From Paracoccaceae bacterium (GTDB taxonomy: Bacteria; Pseudomonadota; Alphaproteobacteria; Rhodobacterales; Rhodobacteraceae): 20,738 nt of DNA. The translations under genes were made by a program, and so were the position numbers. The DNA lies in NCBI GenBank assembly GCA_016937725.1, contig JAFGVZ010000046.1, positions 1 through 20,738 on the forward strand. The letters run 5' to 3'. This document shows positions 1-7,475 of this stretch, piece after piece; positions within the stretch are counted from its first letter, which is position 1; every line of letters begins with the position of its first letter. The notes below the pieces were generated by a model. That model worked only from the letters and a program-made list of their open reading frames with translations. It did no database searches and was not told the origin of the DNA.

Positions 1-786
1 CCCAGCCAATCGCTTGGCGAGACAGATTTCGTCGGGCTGGCCAATTACGCCAAATTGTTGGTGGACCCGGCCTTTCACGCATCATTCTGGGTGACGCTCG
101 TCTTCGCCTTCAGCGTGGTCACGGTAGAGATGGTGATCGGCGTTGGGCTGGCCTTGCTGCTGGACCGCAATATTCGCGGCATGTCGGTGCTGCGCACCTT
201 GTTCATCCTGCCGATGATGATCGCACCCGTCGTGGTCGGTCTGGTCTGGCGCTACATGTTCCACCAGACCTATGGCACCTTCAACCGCCTGTTGGAAGCG
301 GTGGGCTTGCCCCCGGTCGATTGGCTGGGGCAGAACGCGCTTTTGTCGGTCATCATCGCAGACATCTGGCAATGGACGCCCTTCATCTTCATCCTGTCGT
401 TGGCCGCGCTGCAATCCTTGCCGCGCTCGGCGCTCGAAGCCGCGCGCATTGATGGCGCGACAGGCTGGCAACAGATCATCCATATCAAGCTGCCGTTGAT
501 GATGCCGGTCCTGATCGTGACCATGCTCTTGCGCCTGATCGACGCGTTCAAGGTGCTAGAGGTGATCTTGGTGCTGACCGGCGGCGGGCCGGGCTTGCAG
601 ACCGAGATTCTGGCGCTGCGCATTGCCCGCACCGCGCGCGAATTCCGCGAACTGGGCGAGGCGGCGGCCATGTCGAACCTGCTTCTGATGCTGCTGATGG
701 TGCTGACGCTGGGCATGTTCGCCTTCACCCGCTGGCAGGAAGCGCGCGCACGACGCCTGAAATACACCCATCACGAGGAAGACTAG
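1..786 (+). CDS. Carbohydrate ABC transporter permease, MalF/UgpA type (5' partial)
   Basis: Inner-membrane subunit of a binding-protein-dependent sugar importer. The reading frame is open from base 1, so the N-terminus and probably the first membrane helix lie outside the window; 261 residues remain. The visible start, with FVGLANYAKLL, matches the loop after the first helix of this family. Several hydrophobic segments follow, then the cytoplasmic EAA loop (LEAARIDGATGWQQIIHIKLP) that docks on the ATPase subunit. The C-terminus is basic (RARRLKYTHH). Three bases separate its stop from the next permease, so the two are surely co-transcribed. The ATPase and the solute-binding protein are not in view and probably lie upstream. 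The substrate cannot be read from this sequence. The family call is firm. Confidence 0.93.
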   Translation, partial: PSQSLGETDFVGLANYAKLLVDPAFHASFWVTLVFAFSVVTVEMVIGVGLALLLDRNIRGMSVLRTLFILPMMIAPVVVGLVWRYMFHQTYGTFNRLLEAVGLPPVDWLGQNALLSVIIADIWQWTPFIFILSLAALQSLPRSALEAARIDGATGWQQIIHIKLPLMMPVLIVTMLLRLIDAFKVLEVILVLTGGGPGLQTEILALRIARTAREFRELGEAAAMSNLLLMLLMVLTLGMFAFTRWQEARARRLKYTHHEED

Positions 787-789
787 GCC

Positions 790-1725
790 ATGGCCGACCA
801 GAGCTACGACCGCCAAAACCCGGCCTTCTACGCGATCATCGCGCTTCTGATCTTCATGTCGGTGGGGCCGGTTGCGCTGTTGCTCATCAACTCGCTGAAG
901 CTGGATGTGGACATCACGAGCGGCGCGGGTGGCCTGTTCTTCATGCCCACGATCCGCAATTATGAAACCGCGCTGTGTGACATTCTTTGGTATGAACCCG
1001 ACCATCTGCGCTTTTGCCAGATCAGGTTCGGCGGGGCCTTTATCAACTCGATCATCATCGCGCTTGTCTCCACGGTGCTGACTTTGGTCTTTGGCTGCAT
1101 GGCCGCCTATGCGCTGGTGCGGTTCCGTTTCATGGGGCGTGACAGCATGTCATTGTCCACGCTGGCTGTGCGGATGATCCCGCCCGCCGTGCTGCTGGTT
1201 CCGGTCTTCGGGCTGTGGAACAACGCTTTTTGTCTGGACAACGACTACGGCCTAGGCGCGTGGATACGCGCAACATTCGGCGGGCGCGGCGATGTCTGTC
1301 TGGCAGGCACGCATTCGGGAATCATCCTGATCTACGTGGCCATGAACCTGCCCTTCGTGATCTGGATTTTGCAAAGCTTCATCGTGCAGGTGCCCCCGTC
1401 CTTGGAAGAAGCCGCGCGGGTTGACGGCGCGGGCCCGTTCCAGACGTTTTTCCTTGTGGTGCTGCCGCTGATCAAGCCCGGTTTGGCGGCGGCGTCGATC
1501 TTTACCTTCCGGATTGCGTGGAACGAATACCTGCTGGCCTCTGCGCTGGCGGATCGGGATACGATGACCGTGCCCATTCTGATCGTGAACAATGCCAGCG
1601 AATTCGACGGGCTGGGCACGATCTTTGCCACCGGCATGTTGCTGGCCATCCCGCCCATCCTGTTCACGCTGTTTGCGTCACGTCAGATCATTACCGGTAT
1701 GACGGCAGGTGCGGTGAAGGGTTGA
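790..1725 (+). CDS. Carbohydrate ABC transporter permease, MalG type, with cysteine-containing periplasmic insertions
   Basis: Second membrane subunit of the importer, 311 residues. Helices lie near residues 12-33, 83-108, 121-143, 176-198, 228-250 and 276-300. The EAA loop (EEAARVDGAGPFQTFFLVVLP) is at about 206-226, before LIKPG. GAGGAAG just upstream is a good ribosome binding site for the ATG. Unusually, the two predicted periplasmic loops carry two cysteines each: C63 and C76 before helix 2, and C148 and C170 between helices 3 and 4. The second loop is roughly 18 residues longer than I expect for MalG-like proteins, which normally have a short loop there. Disulfides between these cysteines are an inference. 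The gene ends two bases before the UPF0261 gene. Confidence 0.93.
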   Translation: MADQSYDRQNPAFYAIIALLIFMSVGPVALLLINSLKLDVDITSGAGGLFFMPTIRNYETALCDILWYEPDHLRFCQIRFGGAFINSIIIALVSTVLTLVFGCMAAYALVRFRFMGRDSMSLSTLAVRMIPPAVLLVPVFGLWNNAFCLDNDYGLGAWIRATFGGRGDVCLAGTHSGIILIYVAMNLPFVIWILQSFIVQVPPSLEEAARVDGAGPFQTFFLVVLPLIKPGLAAASIFTFRIAWNEYLLASALADRDTMTVPILIVNNASEFDGLGTIFATGMLLAIPPILFTLFASRQIITGMTAGAVKG

Positions 1726-1727
1726 GT

Positions 1728-2858
1728 ATGGCGCGGGTTCTGTTGGTCGGCACGGTCGAGACGAAGCGCGCCGAGATCGGTGCGTTGACCGAAGCGCTGG
1801 CGCGGCACGGGCTGGAGGCGCAGGTCATCGACATCTCGCTGCGCGCGGGTGGCGGGGTGCTGCCGGGGGCCGCCAAAATCGCTCGCATGGCAGAGATTGC
1901 CACGCAACACGCGCAAGAGGTGGTCGCTCAAGCGTCGCAGTCGGTGGCCGCGATTGGCATGGGTGGTGGCACGGGCGGCGAAATCGCCATGAGCGTGCTC
2001 AGGGCGCTGCCCGCGACCTACCCGAAATTCCTGATTACCACGCTGGCCTTCGACCCGCGTGATGCGCTGGCCGATTCTGCAATCACGCTGGTGCCGACAT
2101 TGTGCGATCTGGAAGGGCTGAACCCCATGCTACGGCAGGTGTTTGAAAACACCGCCGCGATGGTGTCGGGTCTGGCGCGCGCCGCACGCGTAACAAGCGA
2201 AGCGCGCGGCAATATTGGTGTAACCACGCTGGGGGCAACAAGCGCGGGTGGTGCCGCCGTGTGCCGCGCGCTTGCCGCGCAGGGCTTTGACGCGACCGTC
2301 TTTCACGCCAATGGCTATGGCGGTGCGGCTTTCGCGCGGTTCATCGCCGAAGGGGGCGCGGCAGGCGTCATTGACCTGAACGTGCATGAACTGGGCCGCC
2401 TGCGCCTTGCAGGCGCGCATGTCCCGATGCCGCTGCGGTTTCGCGCGGCGGATGCGCTGCCACGGGTCGTCTTGCCCGGCGCGCTCAATTTTATCGGGCT
2501 TGGTGCGCTTTCAACCCTGTCGGCGCAGCACCGCACCCGCCCGCATTACCAGCATTCGGGCCATTTCACCCATGTGCAACTGACCGAAGCCGAGATGGCC
2601 GATCAGGCCCGCGCGCTGGCGGCGGAACTGAACCACGCCACCGCACCTTGCCATGTCATCCTGCCCATGGGCGGTTTCAGCCATGAGGATCGGCCCGGCG
2701 GTGCCATCGACGCGCCGCACCTGCGCATGATCGCCGCCGAGGTGCTGGAGGCAGAGGCCCGCGCTTTCACCGTGGCGCGGATCAGCCACCACATTAATAC
2801 CGAGGAAACGGCCCATGCCGCCGTTTCGGCACTTCTGGAAAGGATGCCCGATGTCTGA
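1728..2858 (+). CDS. Tm-1-like ATP-binding domain / UPF0261 family protein
   Basis: A 376-residue cytosolic protein. It begins ARVLLVGTVETKRAE, the family's N-terminal signature (GTxxTK), and has a glycine-rich GMGGGTGG at residues 77-84 and FHANGYGG at 192-199. These place it with the UPF0261 proteins, whose N-terminal domain is related to the tomato Tm-1 virus-resistance protein. No enzyme reaction is firmly assigned to the bacterial members. The ATG at 1728 is preferred over the long upstream extension of the frame because it lies two bases after the permease stop with AAGGG upstream. In the C-terminal half, the family's usual HNP-x-x-T-like segment (from memory) reads YQHSGHFTHVQLT, so this is a diverged member. 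Its stop overlaps the aldolase start by 8 bases, suggesting coupled translation and a shared pathway. Confidence 0.88.
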   Translation: MARVLLVGTVETKRAEIGALTEALARHGLEAQVIDISLRAGGGVLPGAAKIARMAEIATQHAQEVVAQASQSVAAIGMGGGTGGEIAMSVLRALPATYPKFLITTLAFDPRDALADSAITLVPTLCDLEGLNPMLRQVFENTAAMVSGLARAARVTSEARGNIGVTTLGATSAGGAAVCRALAAQGFDATVFHANGYGGAAFARFIAEGGAAGVIDLNVHELGRLRLAGAHVPMPLRFRAADALPRVVLPGALNFIGLGALSTLSAQHRTRPHYQHSGHFTHVQLTEAEMADQARALAAELNHATAPCHVILPMGGFSHEDRPGGAIDAPHLRMIAAEVLEAEARAFTVARISHHINTEETAHAAVSALLERMPDV

Positions 2859-3534
2859 CACTGCCCGCTTCCCCGACCTGCACGACAAGATGGATGCCTT
2901 GATCGCCACCGCGCGGCGCTGCTTTGAGCGTGGCTTGCAGACGAATGCGGGTGGCAACCTGTCGGTGCGGCTGGAGGCGGGCGATGCGATTGTCATCAAA
3001 CCATCGGGCGTGGGCTTTGCTGAATGTGCCCGCGACAACCTGCAAGTGGTTCTGTTGGACGGCACGATTATGCCGGGGGCCGAGGGATTGAAGCCTTCAA
3101 AGGATTTGGATTTTCATCTGGACCTCTATCGCATCCGCGACGACATCAACGCCATCGTGCATTGCCACAGCCCTTGGGCCACCGGCTATGCCAGCGCGGG
3201 CCTAGAAATTCCGTGCCTGACGGTGCAGACCATAGAGAAGATCGGACGCATGCCACTGATCCCGCTCTCGGCCAATGGCGGCCCGCAGACAGAGGTCGAG
3301 ATCAGCCCGGTCTTTCGCAACACGGCGATCCGTGCGGCGGTGCTGGCCAATCACGGCACTATTGGCGTGGGCAAAACCCTGATGGCTGCGCAGTATTTGG
3401 CAGAGATCATCGAAGAAACCGCGCATATCGCCTATGTGCGCGACACGTTGATGGCTGCGCATGGCAAAACAGTGGCTGACCTGCCGCGCTACGGCACGGC
3501 GGCAGATGCTGCCAAGGACCGAGTGCCTGTCTGA
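2851..3534 (+). CDS. Class II aldolase / adducin family protein (sugar-phosphate aldolase or epimerase type)
   Basis: Probable zinc-dependent sugar-phosphate aldolase, epimerase or decarboxylase of the FucA/AraD/OtnC superfamily, 227 residues. The fold motifs are in order: GGNLSVR (34-40), KPSG (50-53), PSKDLDFH (82-89), HCHS (104-107) and NHGT (168-171). Histidines 104, 106 and 168 match the zinc ligands. The catalytic acid position holds Asp85, as in ribulose-phosphate epimerases, rather than the Glu of fuculose-phosphate aldolase. The ATG at 2851 is chosen because GGAAAGGA precedes it and MSDTARFP is a normal start; the frame also allows an ATG at 2815, inside the previous gene. It is the last gene of the sugar operon, meeting the formate operon tail to tail across 23 bases (3535-3557) in which I see no clear terminator. 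Confidence 0.88.
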   Translation: MSDTARFPDLHDKMDALIATARRCFERGLQTNAGGNLSVRLEAGDAIVIKPSGVGFAECARDNLQVVLLDGTIMPGAEGLKPSKDLDFHLDLYRIRDDINAIVHCHSPWATGYASAGLEIPCLTVQTIEKIGRMPLIPLSANGGPQTEVEISPVFRNTAIRAAVLANHGTIGVGKTLMAAQYLAEIIEETAHIAYVRDTLMAAHGKTVADLPRYGTAADAAKDRVPV

Positions 3535-3557
3535 ACACCAAGCTTAGCGACCTTTGT

Positions 3558-3761
3558 CTAGAGAAATGCGCGCGCGTCCATAACGGCTCTGTCCAGCCCT
3601 TCGCCGCCTTGGTCGACATAGTCGCGCAATTGCGCGCGCATGCGCGGCTCCCAATAGTCATTTATATGGGCGGCCACGCGGGCGGGGGCATCTTCCTTGG
3701 GCTGGGTCTTGAAGAAGGTGGCGATCTGGTTGGCCATGCGGACCAGTTTCTCAGGCGACAT
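3558..3761 (-). CDS. fdsD: Formate dehydrogenase small (delta) subunit
   Basis: A 67-residue protein beginning MSPEKLVRMANQIATFF and containing WEPRMRAQL, which is the FdsD signature. FdsD accompanies the soluble NAD-dependent molybdenum formate dehydrogenases of Rhodobacter and Cupriavidus and is needed for a functional complex. Its exact role, in assembly or as a bound subunit, cannot be read here. The start at 3761 has AGAGGA six bases upstream on the coding strand and overlaps the fdhD stop by 11 bases; a longer in-frame version from 3833 would lie inside fdhD and lacks homology-like sequence. It is the last gene of the fdsGBACD operon. Confidence 0.9.
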   Translation of the reverse strand: MSPEKLVRMANQIATFFKTQPKEDAPARVAAHINDYWEPRMRAQLRDYVDQGGEGLDRAVMDARAFL

Positions 3762-4572
3762 TTGTGTCCTCTTCGATAATTCGGTGAGGGTGTGAATACA
3801 GGTCGAACCCGCCACTACGGGCAAAAGCGGCAAGCGTCAGGCCTGCACCGGTCGCCAAGCGCAGCGCATGGGCAGTTGGCGCAGAAACGGCGATCAAGGT
3901 CGTTACGCCCGCGACCGCGCATTTCTGCACCAGTTCGACCGAGAGGCGGCTGGTCATGACCACGGCGCCTGTGCTGGGGTCTATCCCTTGCCGCGCCATT
4001 GCCCCGATCAGCTTGTCCAGCGCGTTGTGGCGGCCGACATCCTCGCGCACCAGCGTGATGCCGTGACCGGGCAACAGAAACCCTGCCGCGTGGGTCGCAC
4101 GGGTCTGGTCGTGCAAGGGTTGTTGGTCGCGCAGCATGTCGGTGGCGCGCGCGATCTCTTCGCGGGTAAAGCGCGGGCCGTCCCCCACTTGCGGCAAGTC
4201 GCGCGCGGCAGCTTCCAAGCTGTCAATCCCGCACAGCCCGCAGCCCACCGGCCCGGCCATGAAACGGCGGCGCGCGGCCAAGGCCTCTGCCCGGTCCTCG
4301 CGCAGCCAGAAGCGCGCTTCCAGCCCGTTCGGGTGATCGGCCAATTCGAACCCGTCCAGCTGGTCGGGCGCGGTGGCAATTCCTTCGGACAGGGCAAAGC
4401 CCGTTGCGAAGTCTTGCAGATCGGCGGGCGTGGCCATCATGACAGCCGCACTCGACCCGTCGAACACCATTGCCACGGCGATCTCTTCGGGCAATGTGCG
4501 GTGCACCGCCACGGCCCGGTCGGATTGCACCGACAGGCCGGAATGGCTGCCATGGGAGCGCGCGGTCATCAT
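3751..4572 (-). CDS. fdhD: Formate dehydrogenase accessory sulfurtransferase FdhD (FdsC)
   Basis: FdhD passes sulfur from a cysteine desulfurase to the molybdenum cofactor before its insertion into formate dehydrogenase. The 273-residue protein carries the key pair C111-G-L-C114, equivalent to the CxxC of Escherichia coli FdhD, and the conserved EDVGRHNALDK stretch that binds the nucleotide part of the cofactor. The start at 4572 (ATGATG) forms an ATGA overlap with the fdsA stop; the second ATG at 4569 is equally possible. The ribosome binding site is weak, consistent with translational coupling to fdsA. A further upstream ATG at 4632 would lie well inside fdsA and is not favoured. Position fourth in the operon corresponds to fdsC of Rhodobacter capsulatus. 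Confidence 0.94.
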   Translation of the reverse strand: MMTARSHGSHSGLSVQSDRAVAVHRTLPEEIAVAMVFDGSSAAVMMATPADLQDFATGFALSEGIATAPDQLDGFELADHPNGLEARFWLREDRAEALAARRRFMAGPVGCGLCGIDSLEAAARDLPQVGDGPRFTREEIARATDMLRDQQPLHDQTRATHAAGFLLPGHGITLVREDVGRHNALDKLIGAMARQGIDPSTGAVVMTSRLSVELVQKCAVAGVTTLIAVSAPTAHALRLATGAGLTLAAFARSGGFDLYSHPHRIIEEDTNVA

Positions 4573-7475
4573 TCCGCCGCCGGCAGGATGCGCCGCGCCT
4601 GCGCGGCTTGCGCGGCGTAATCCTCCTGCCATTCGGTCGGCCCGTTCGAGGGGCTGACCTGCACCGCCGTTACCTTGTATTCCGGGCAGTTCGTGGCCCA
4701 GTCGGAATAATCGGTGGTGATGACATTGGCCTGCGTGTCGGGGTGGTGGAAGGTGGTATACACCACGCCGGGGCTAACCCGGTCGGTGATCTTGGCGCGC
4801 AGTGTGGTTTCACCCGAGCGTGAGGCGAGCTTCACCCAATCACCCTCGTTCAGACCACGGTTTTCCGCGTCATGCGGGTGAATTTCCAGCAGGTCAGCCT
4901 CGTGCCAGATCACATTCTCGGTCCGCCGCGTCTGCGCGCCGACATTGTATTGCGACAGAATGCGCCCCGTGGTCAGCAGCAGCGGAAAGCGCGGGCCGGT
5001 CTTTTCGTCGGTGGCGACATATTCTGTCACGATGAACCGCCCCTTGCCGCGCACGAACCCGTCGACATGCATCAGCGGTGTGCCATCGGGGTGGTCGGCG
5101 TTGCAGGGCCACTGGACAGAGCCTTTTTCTTCCAGCAGCGTATAGCTTACCCCGGCGAAAGAGGGTGTGGTCAGCGCGATCTCATCCATGATCTGACTTG
5201 GGTGCATGTAACTCCAATTCGCGCCCATCGCATTGGCCAGCATCTGGGTAATCTGCCAGTCGGCACAGCCATTGCGGGGTTTCATCACCTCGCGCACGCG
5301 GTTGATGCGGCGTTCAGCATTGGTGAAGGTGCCGTCCTTTTCCAGAAACGTGCTGCCCGGCAGGAACACATGCGCGTAATTCGCGGTCTCATTGAGGAAC
5401 AGGTCGTGGACGATGACGCACTCCATCGCCGCCAGACCCGCCGCGACATGCTTGGTGTCGGGGTCGGATTGCAAAATGTCTTCGCCTTGGCAGTAAAGCC
5501 CTTTGAAGGTGCCATCCACCGCGGCATCGAGCATGTTCGGAATGCGCAGGCCCGGCTCCGGGTCGATTTCCACGCCCCAGACGCGCCCGAACAAGTCGCG
5601 CACATCGGCGTGTTTCACATGGCGGTAGCCCGGCAATTCATGCGGGAACGACCCCATGTCGCAGGCACCCTGCACGTTGTTCTGACCGCGCAGCGGGTTC
5701 ACGCCCACGCCGGGGCGGCCCAGATTGCCGGTCAACATGGCCAGATTGGCAATCGCCATCACGGTGGTAGAGCCTTGGGAATGCTCCGTCACGCCCAAGC
5801 CATAATAGATCGCGCCATTGCCGCCGGTGGCGAATAGCTTTGCAGCCTCGCGCAATTCGGTGGCGGGAACACCTGTCAGCATCTCGGTGGCTTCGGGCGC
5901 GTGGCGCGGGTCGCTGACAAAGGCGGCAAAATCCTGGAATTCATCCCAGTCACACCGCGCGCGTATAAATGCCTCGTCCATCAGCCCTTCGGTGACGATG
6001 ACATGCGCCAGCGCCGTGACCACGGCCACATTCGTGCCGGGGCGCAGCGGCAGGTGATGCGCGGCCTTGATATGCGCCGATTTCACCAGATCAATCCGCC
6101 GCGGGTCGATCACGATCAGCTTCGCGCCCGCGCGCAGCCGCTTTTTCAGGCGGCTGGCAAAGACCGGGTGGCCGTCGGTCGGGTTCGCGCCGATGATGAT
6201 GACCACATCCGTGTGTTCCACGCTGTCAAAGTCTTGCGTGCCTGCCGAGGTGCCAAAGGTCTGGCCCAAGCCATAGCCTGTGGGCGAATGGCACACGCGT
6301 GCGCAAGTGTCGGTGTTGTTGTTGCCAAACACCGCGCGGGCCAGTTTCTGCACCAAGTAGGTTTCTTCATTGGTGCAGCGCGACGACGTGATGACGCCGA
6401 TGGATTTCTGCCCATACTCGGCCTGAATACCGCGCATTTTGGTGGCAGCGAAGCTGAGCGCCTCGTCCCACGACACCTCGCGCCACGGGTCCGACACATT
6501 GTCACGGATCATCGGGTTCAGGATGCGGTCCTTGTGGCTGGCATAGCCATAGGCAAAGCGCCCTTTCACGCAGCTATGGCCCCGGTTCGCCTTGCCGTGC
6601 TTGTAGGGCACCATGCGCACAAGCTGGTCGCCCTGCAACTCGGCTTTGAACGAACAGCCCACGCCGCAATAGGCGCAGGTGGTCACGACCGCGCGATCCG
6701 GCGTGCCCATTTCGATCACGGATTTCTCTTGCAGCGTCGCGGTTGGGCAGGCCTGCACGCAGGCTCCGCACGACACGCAATCGGATGTAAGCGCGTCATC
6801 CGTCTTGGCCCCGAAAGACACGCGGCTGTCAAAGCCCCGTCCTTCGATGGTCAGGGCAAACGTGCCTTGCACCTCCTCGCAAGCGCGCACGCAACGATTG
6901 CAGACAATGCATTTCGCCGGGTCGTAGCTGAAATACGGGTTGCTGTCGTCCTTGGGCCGCCATTCGGGGTTGGCTTCGCCCGATGTGTTGCGCGGCGCGA
7001 AATGCGTGGCCATGCCGCCTTCTGGCGCGGTATAGCGCACGTCGCGCAGGCCCACGGCCCCCGCCATGTCCTGCAATTCACAATCGCCATTGGCCGAGCA
7101 GGTTAGGCAATCCAGCGGGTGATCGGAGATGTATAGCTCCATCACGCCGCGGCGGATTTTGCGCACATTGTCCGACTGCGTGCGCACGACCATGCCGGGG
7201 GCGACCGGTGTGGTGCAAGACGCGGGCGTGCCGCGACGGCCTTCGATTTCGACCACGCACAACCGGCATGACCCAAACGCTTCCAGACTGTCGGTCGCGC
7301 AAAGTTTCGGCACCTGAATGCCGGCCTCAGCCGCCGCGCGCATCACGGATGTGCCTTCGGGCACGGTCACTTCGAACCCGTCAATCGTCAGCGTGACCGG
7401 CGCGCCCTGCTTCGCGGGCGTGCCCATGTCCCGCTCGTCTTTCCAGTCCGCCGGGGGGATGATGAAATCTTTCAT
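4569..7475 (-). CDS. fdsA: NAD-dependent formate dehydrogenase, molybdenum catalytic (alpha) subunit
   Basis: Oxidises formate to CO2 at a bis-molybdopterin-guanine-dinucleotide molybdenum centre in the cytoplasm; 968 residues. The N-terminal domain has a [2Fe-2S] set (C59, C70, C73, C87) and a NuoG-type His/Cys3 cluster site (H119, C123, C126, C132). Ferredoxin-like clusters follow (C189/192/195/199 and C233/236/239/243), then the catalytic-domain cluster (C267, C270, C274, C302). The active site reads CARVCHSPTG: Cys395-His396 sits where Rhodobacter capsulatus FdsA has Cys386-His387, so this is a cysteine rather than a selenocysteine enzyme. No Tat signal is present. A strong GAAGGAGG lies just upstream of the ATG, which overlaps the fdsB stop as ATGA. 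Long open frames on the opposite strand are composition artefacts. Confidence 0.97.
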   Translation of the reverse strand: MKDFIIPPADWKDERDMGTPAKQGAPVTLTIDGFEVTVPEGTSVMRAAAEAGIQVPKLCATDSLEAFGSCRLCVVEIEGRRGTPASCTTPVAPGMVVRTQSDNVRKIRRGVMELYISDHPLDCLTCSANGDCELQDMAGAVGLRDVRYTAPEGGMATHFAPRNTSGEANPEWRPKDDSNPYFSYDPAKCIVCNRCVRACEEVQGTFALTIEGRGFDSRVSFGAKTDDALTSDCVSCGACVQACPTATLQEKSVIEMGTPDRAVVTTCAYCGVGCSFKAELQGDQLVRMVPYKHGKANRGHSCVKGRFAYGYASHKDRILNPMIRDNVSDPWREVSWDEALSFAATKMRGIQAEYGQKSIGVITSSRCTNEETYLVQKLARAVFGNNNTDTCARVCHSPTGYGLGQTFGTSAGTQDFDSVEHTDVVIIIGANPTDGHPVFASRLKKRLRAGAKLIVIDPRRIDLVKSAHIKAAHHLPLRPGTNVAVVTALAHVIVTEGLMDEAFIRARCDWDEFQDFAAFVSDPRHAPEATEMLTGVPATELREAAKLFATGGNGAIYYGLGVTEHSQGSTTVMAIANLAMLTGNLGRPGVGVNPLRGQNNVQGACDMGSFPHELPGYRHVKHADVRDLFGRVWGVEIDPEPGLRIPNMLDAAVDGTFKGLYCQGEDILQSDPDTKHVAAGLAAMECVIVHDLFLNETANYAHVFLPGSTFLEKDGTFTNAERRINRVREVMKPRNGCADWQITQMLANAMGANWSYMHPSQIMDEIALTTPSFAGVSYTLLEEKGSVQWPCNADHPDGTPLMHVDGFVRGKGRFIVTEYVATDEKTGPRFPLLLTTGRILSQYNVGAQTRRTENVIWHEADLLEIHPHDAENRGLNEGDWVKLASRSGETTLRAKITDRVSPGVVYTTFHHPDTQANVITTDYSDWATNCPEYKVTAVQVSPSNGPTEWQEDYAAQAAQARRILPAAE

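Noticed and set aside
4872..7106. Two long plus-strand frames (321 and 401 codons) opposite fdsA
   Set aside because: Translation shows His/Arg/Ala-rich low-complexity sequence without motifs, and fdsA is continuous with all cofactor ligands on the other strand.
4569..7475. Selenocysteine codon in the formate dehydrogenase catalytic subunit
   Set aside because: The active-site position is a normal cysteine codon (Cys395) and the frame has no internal TGA.
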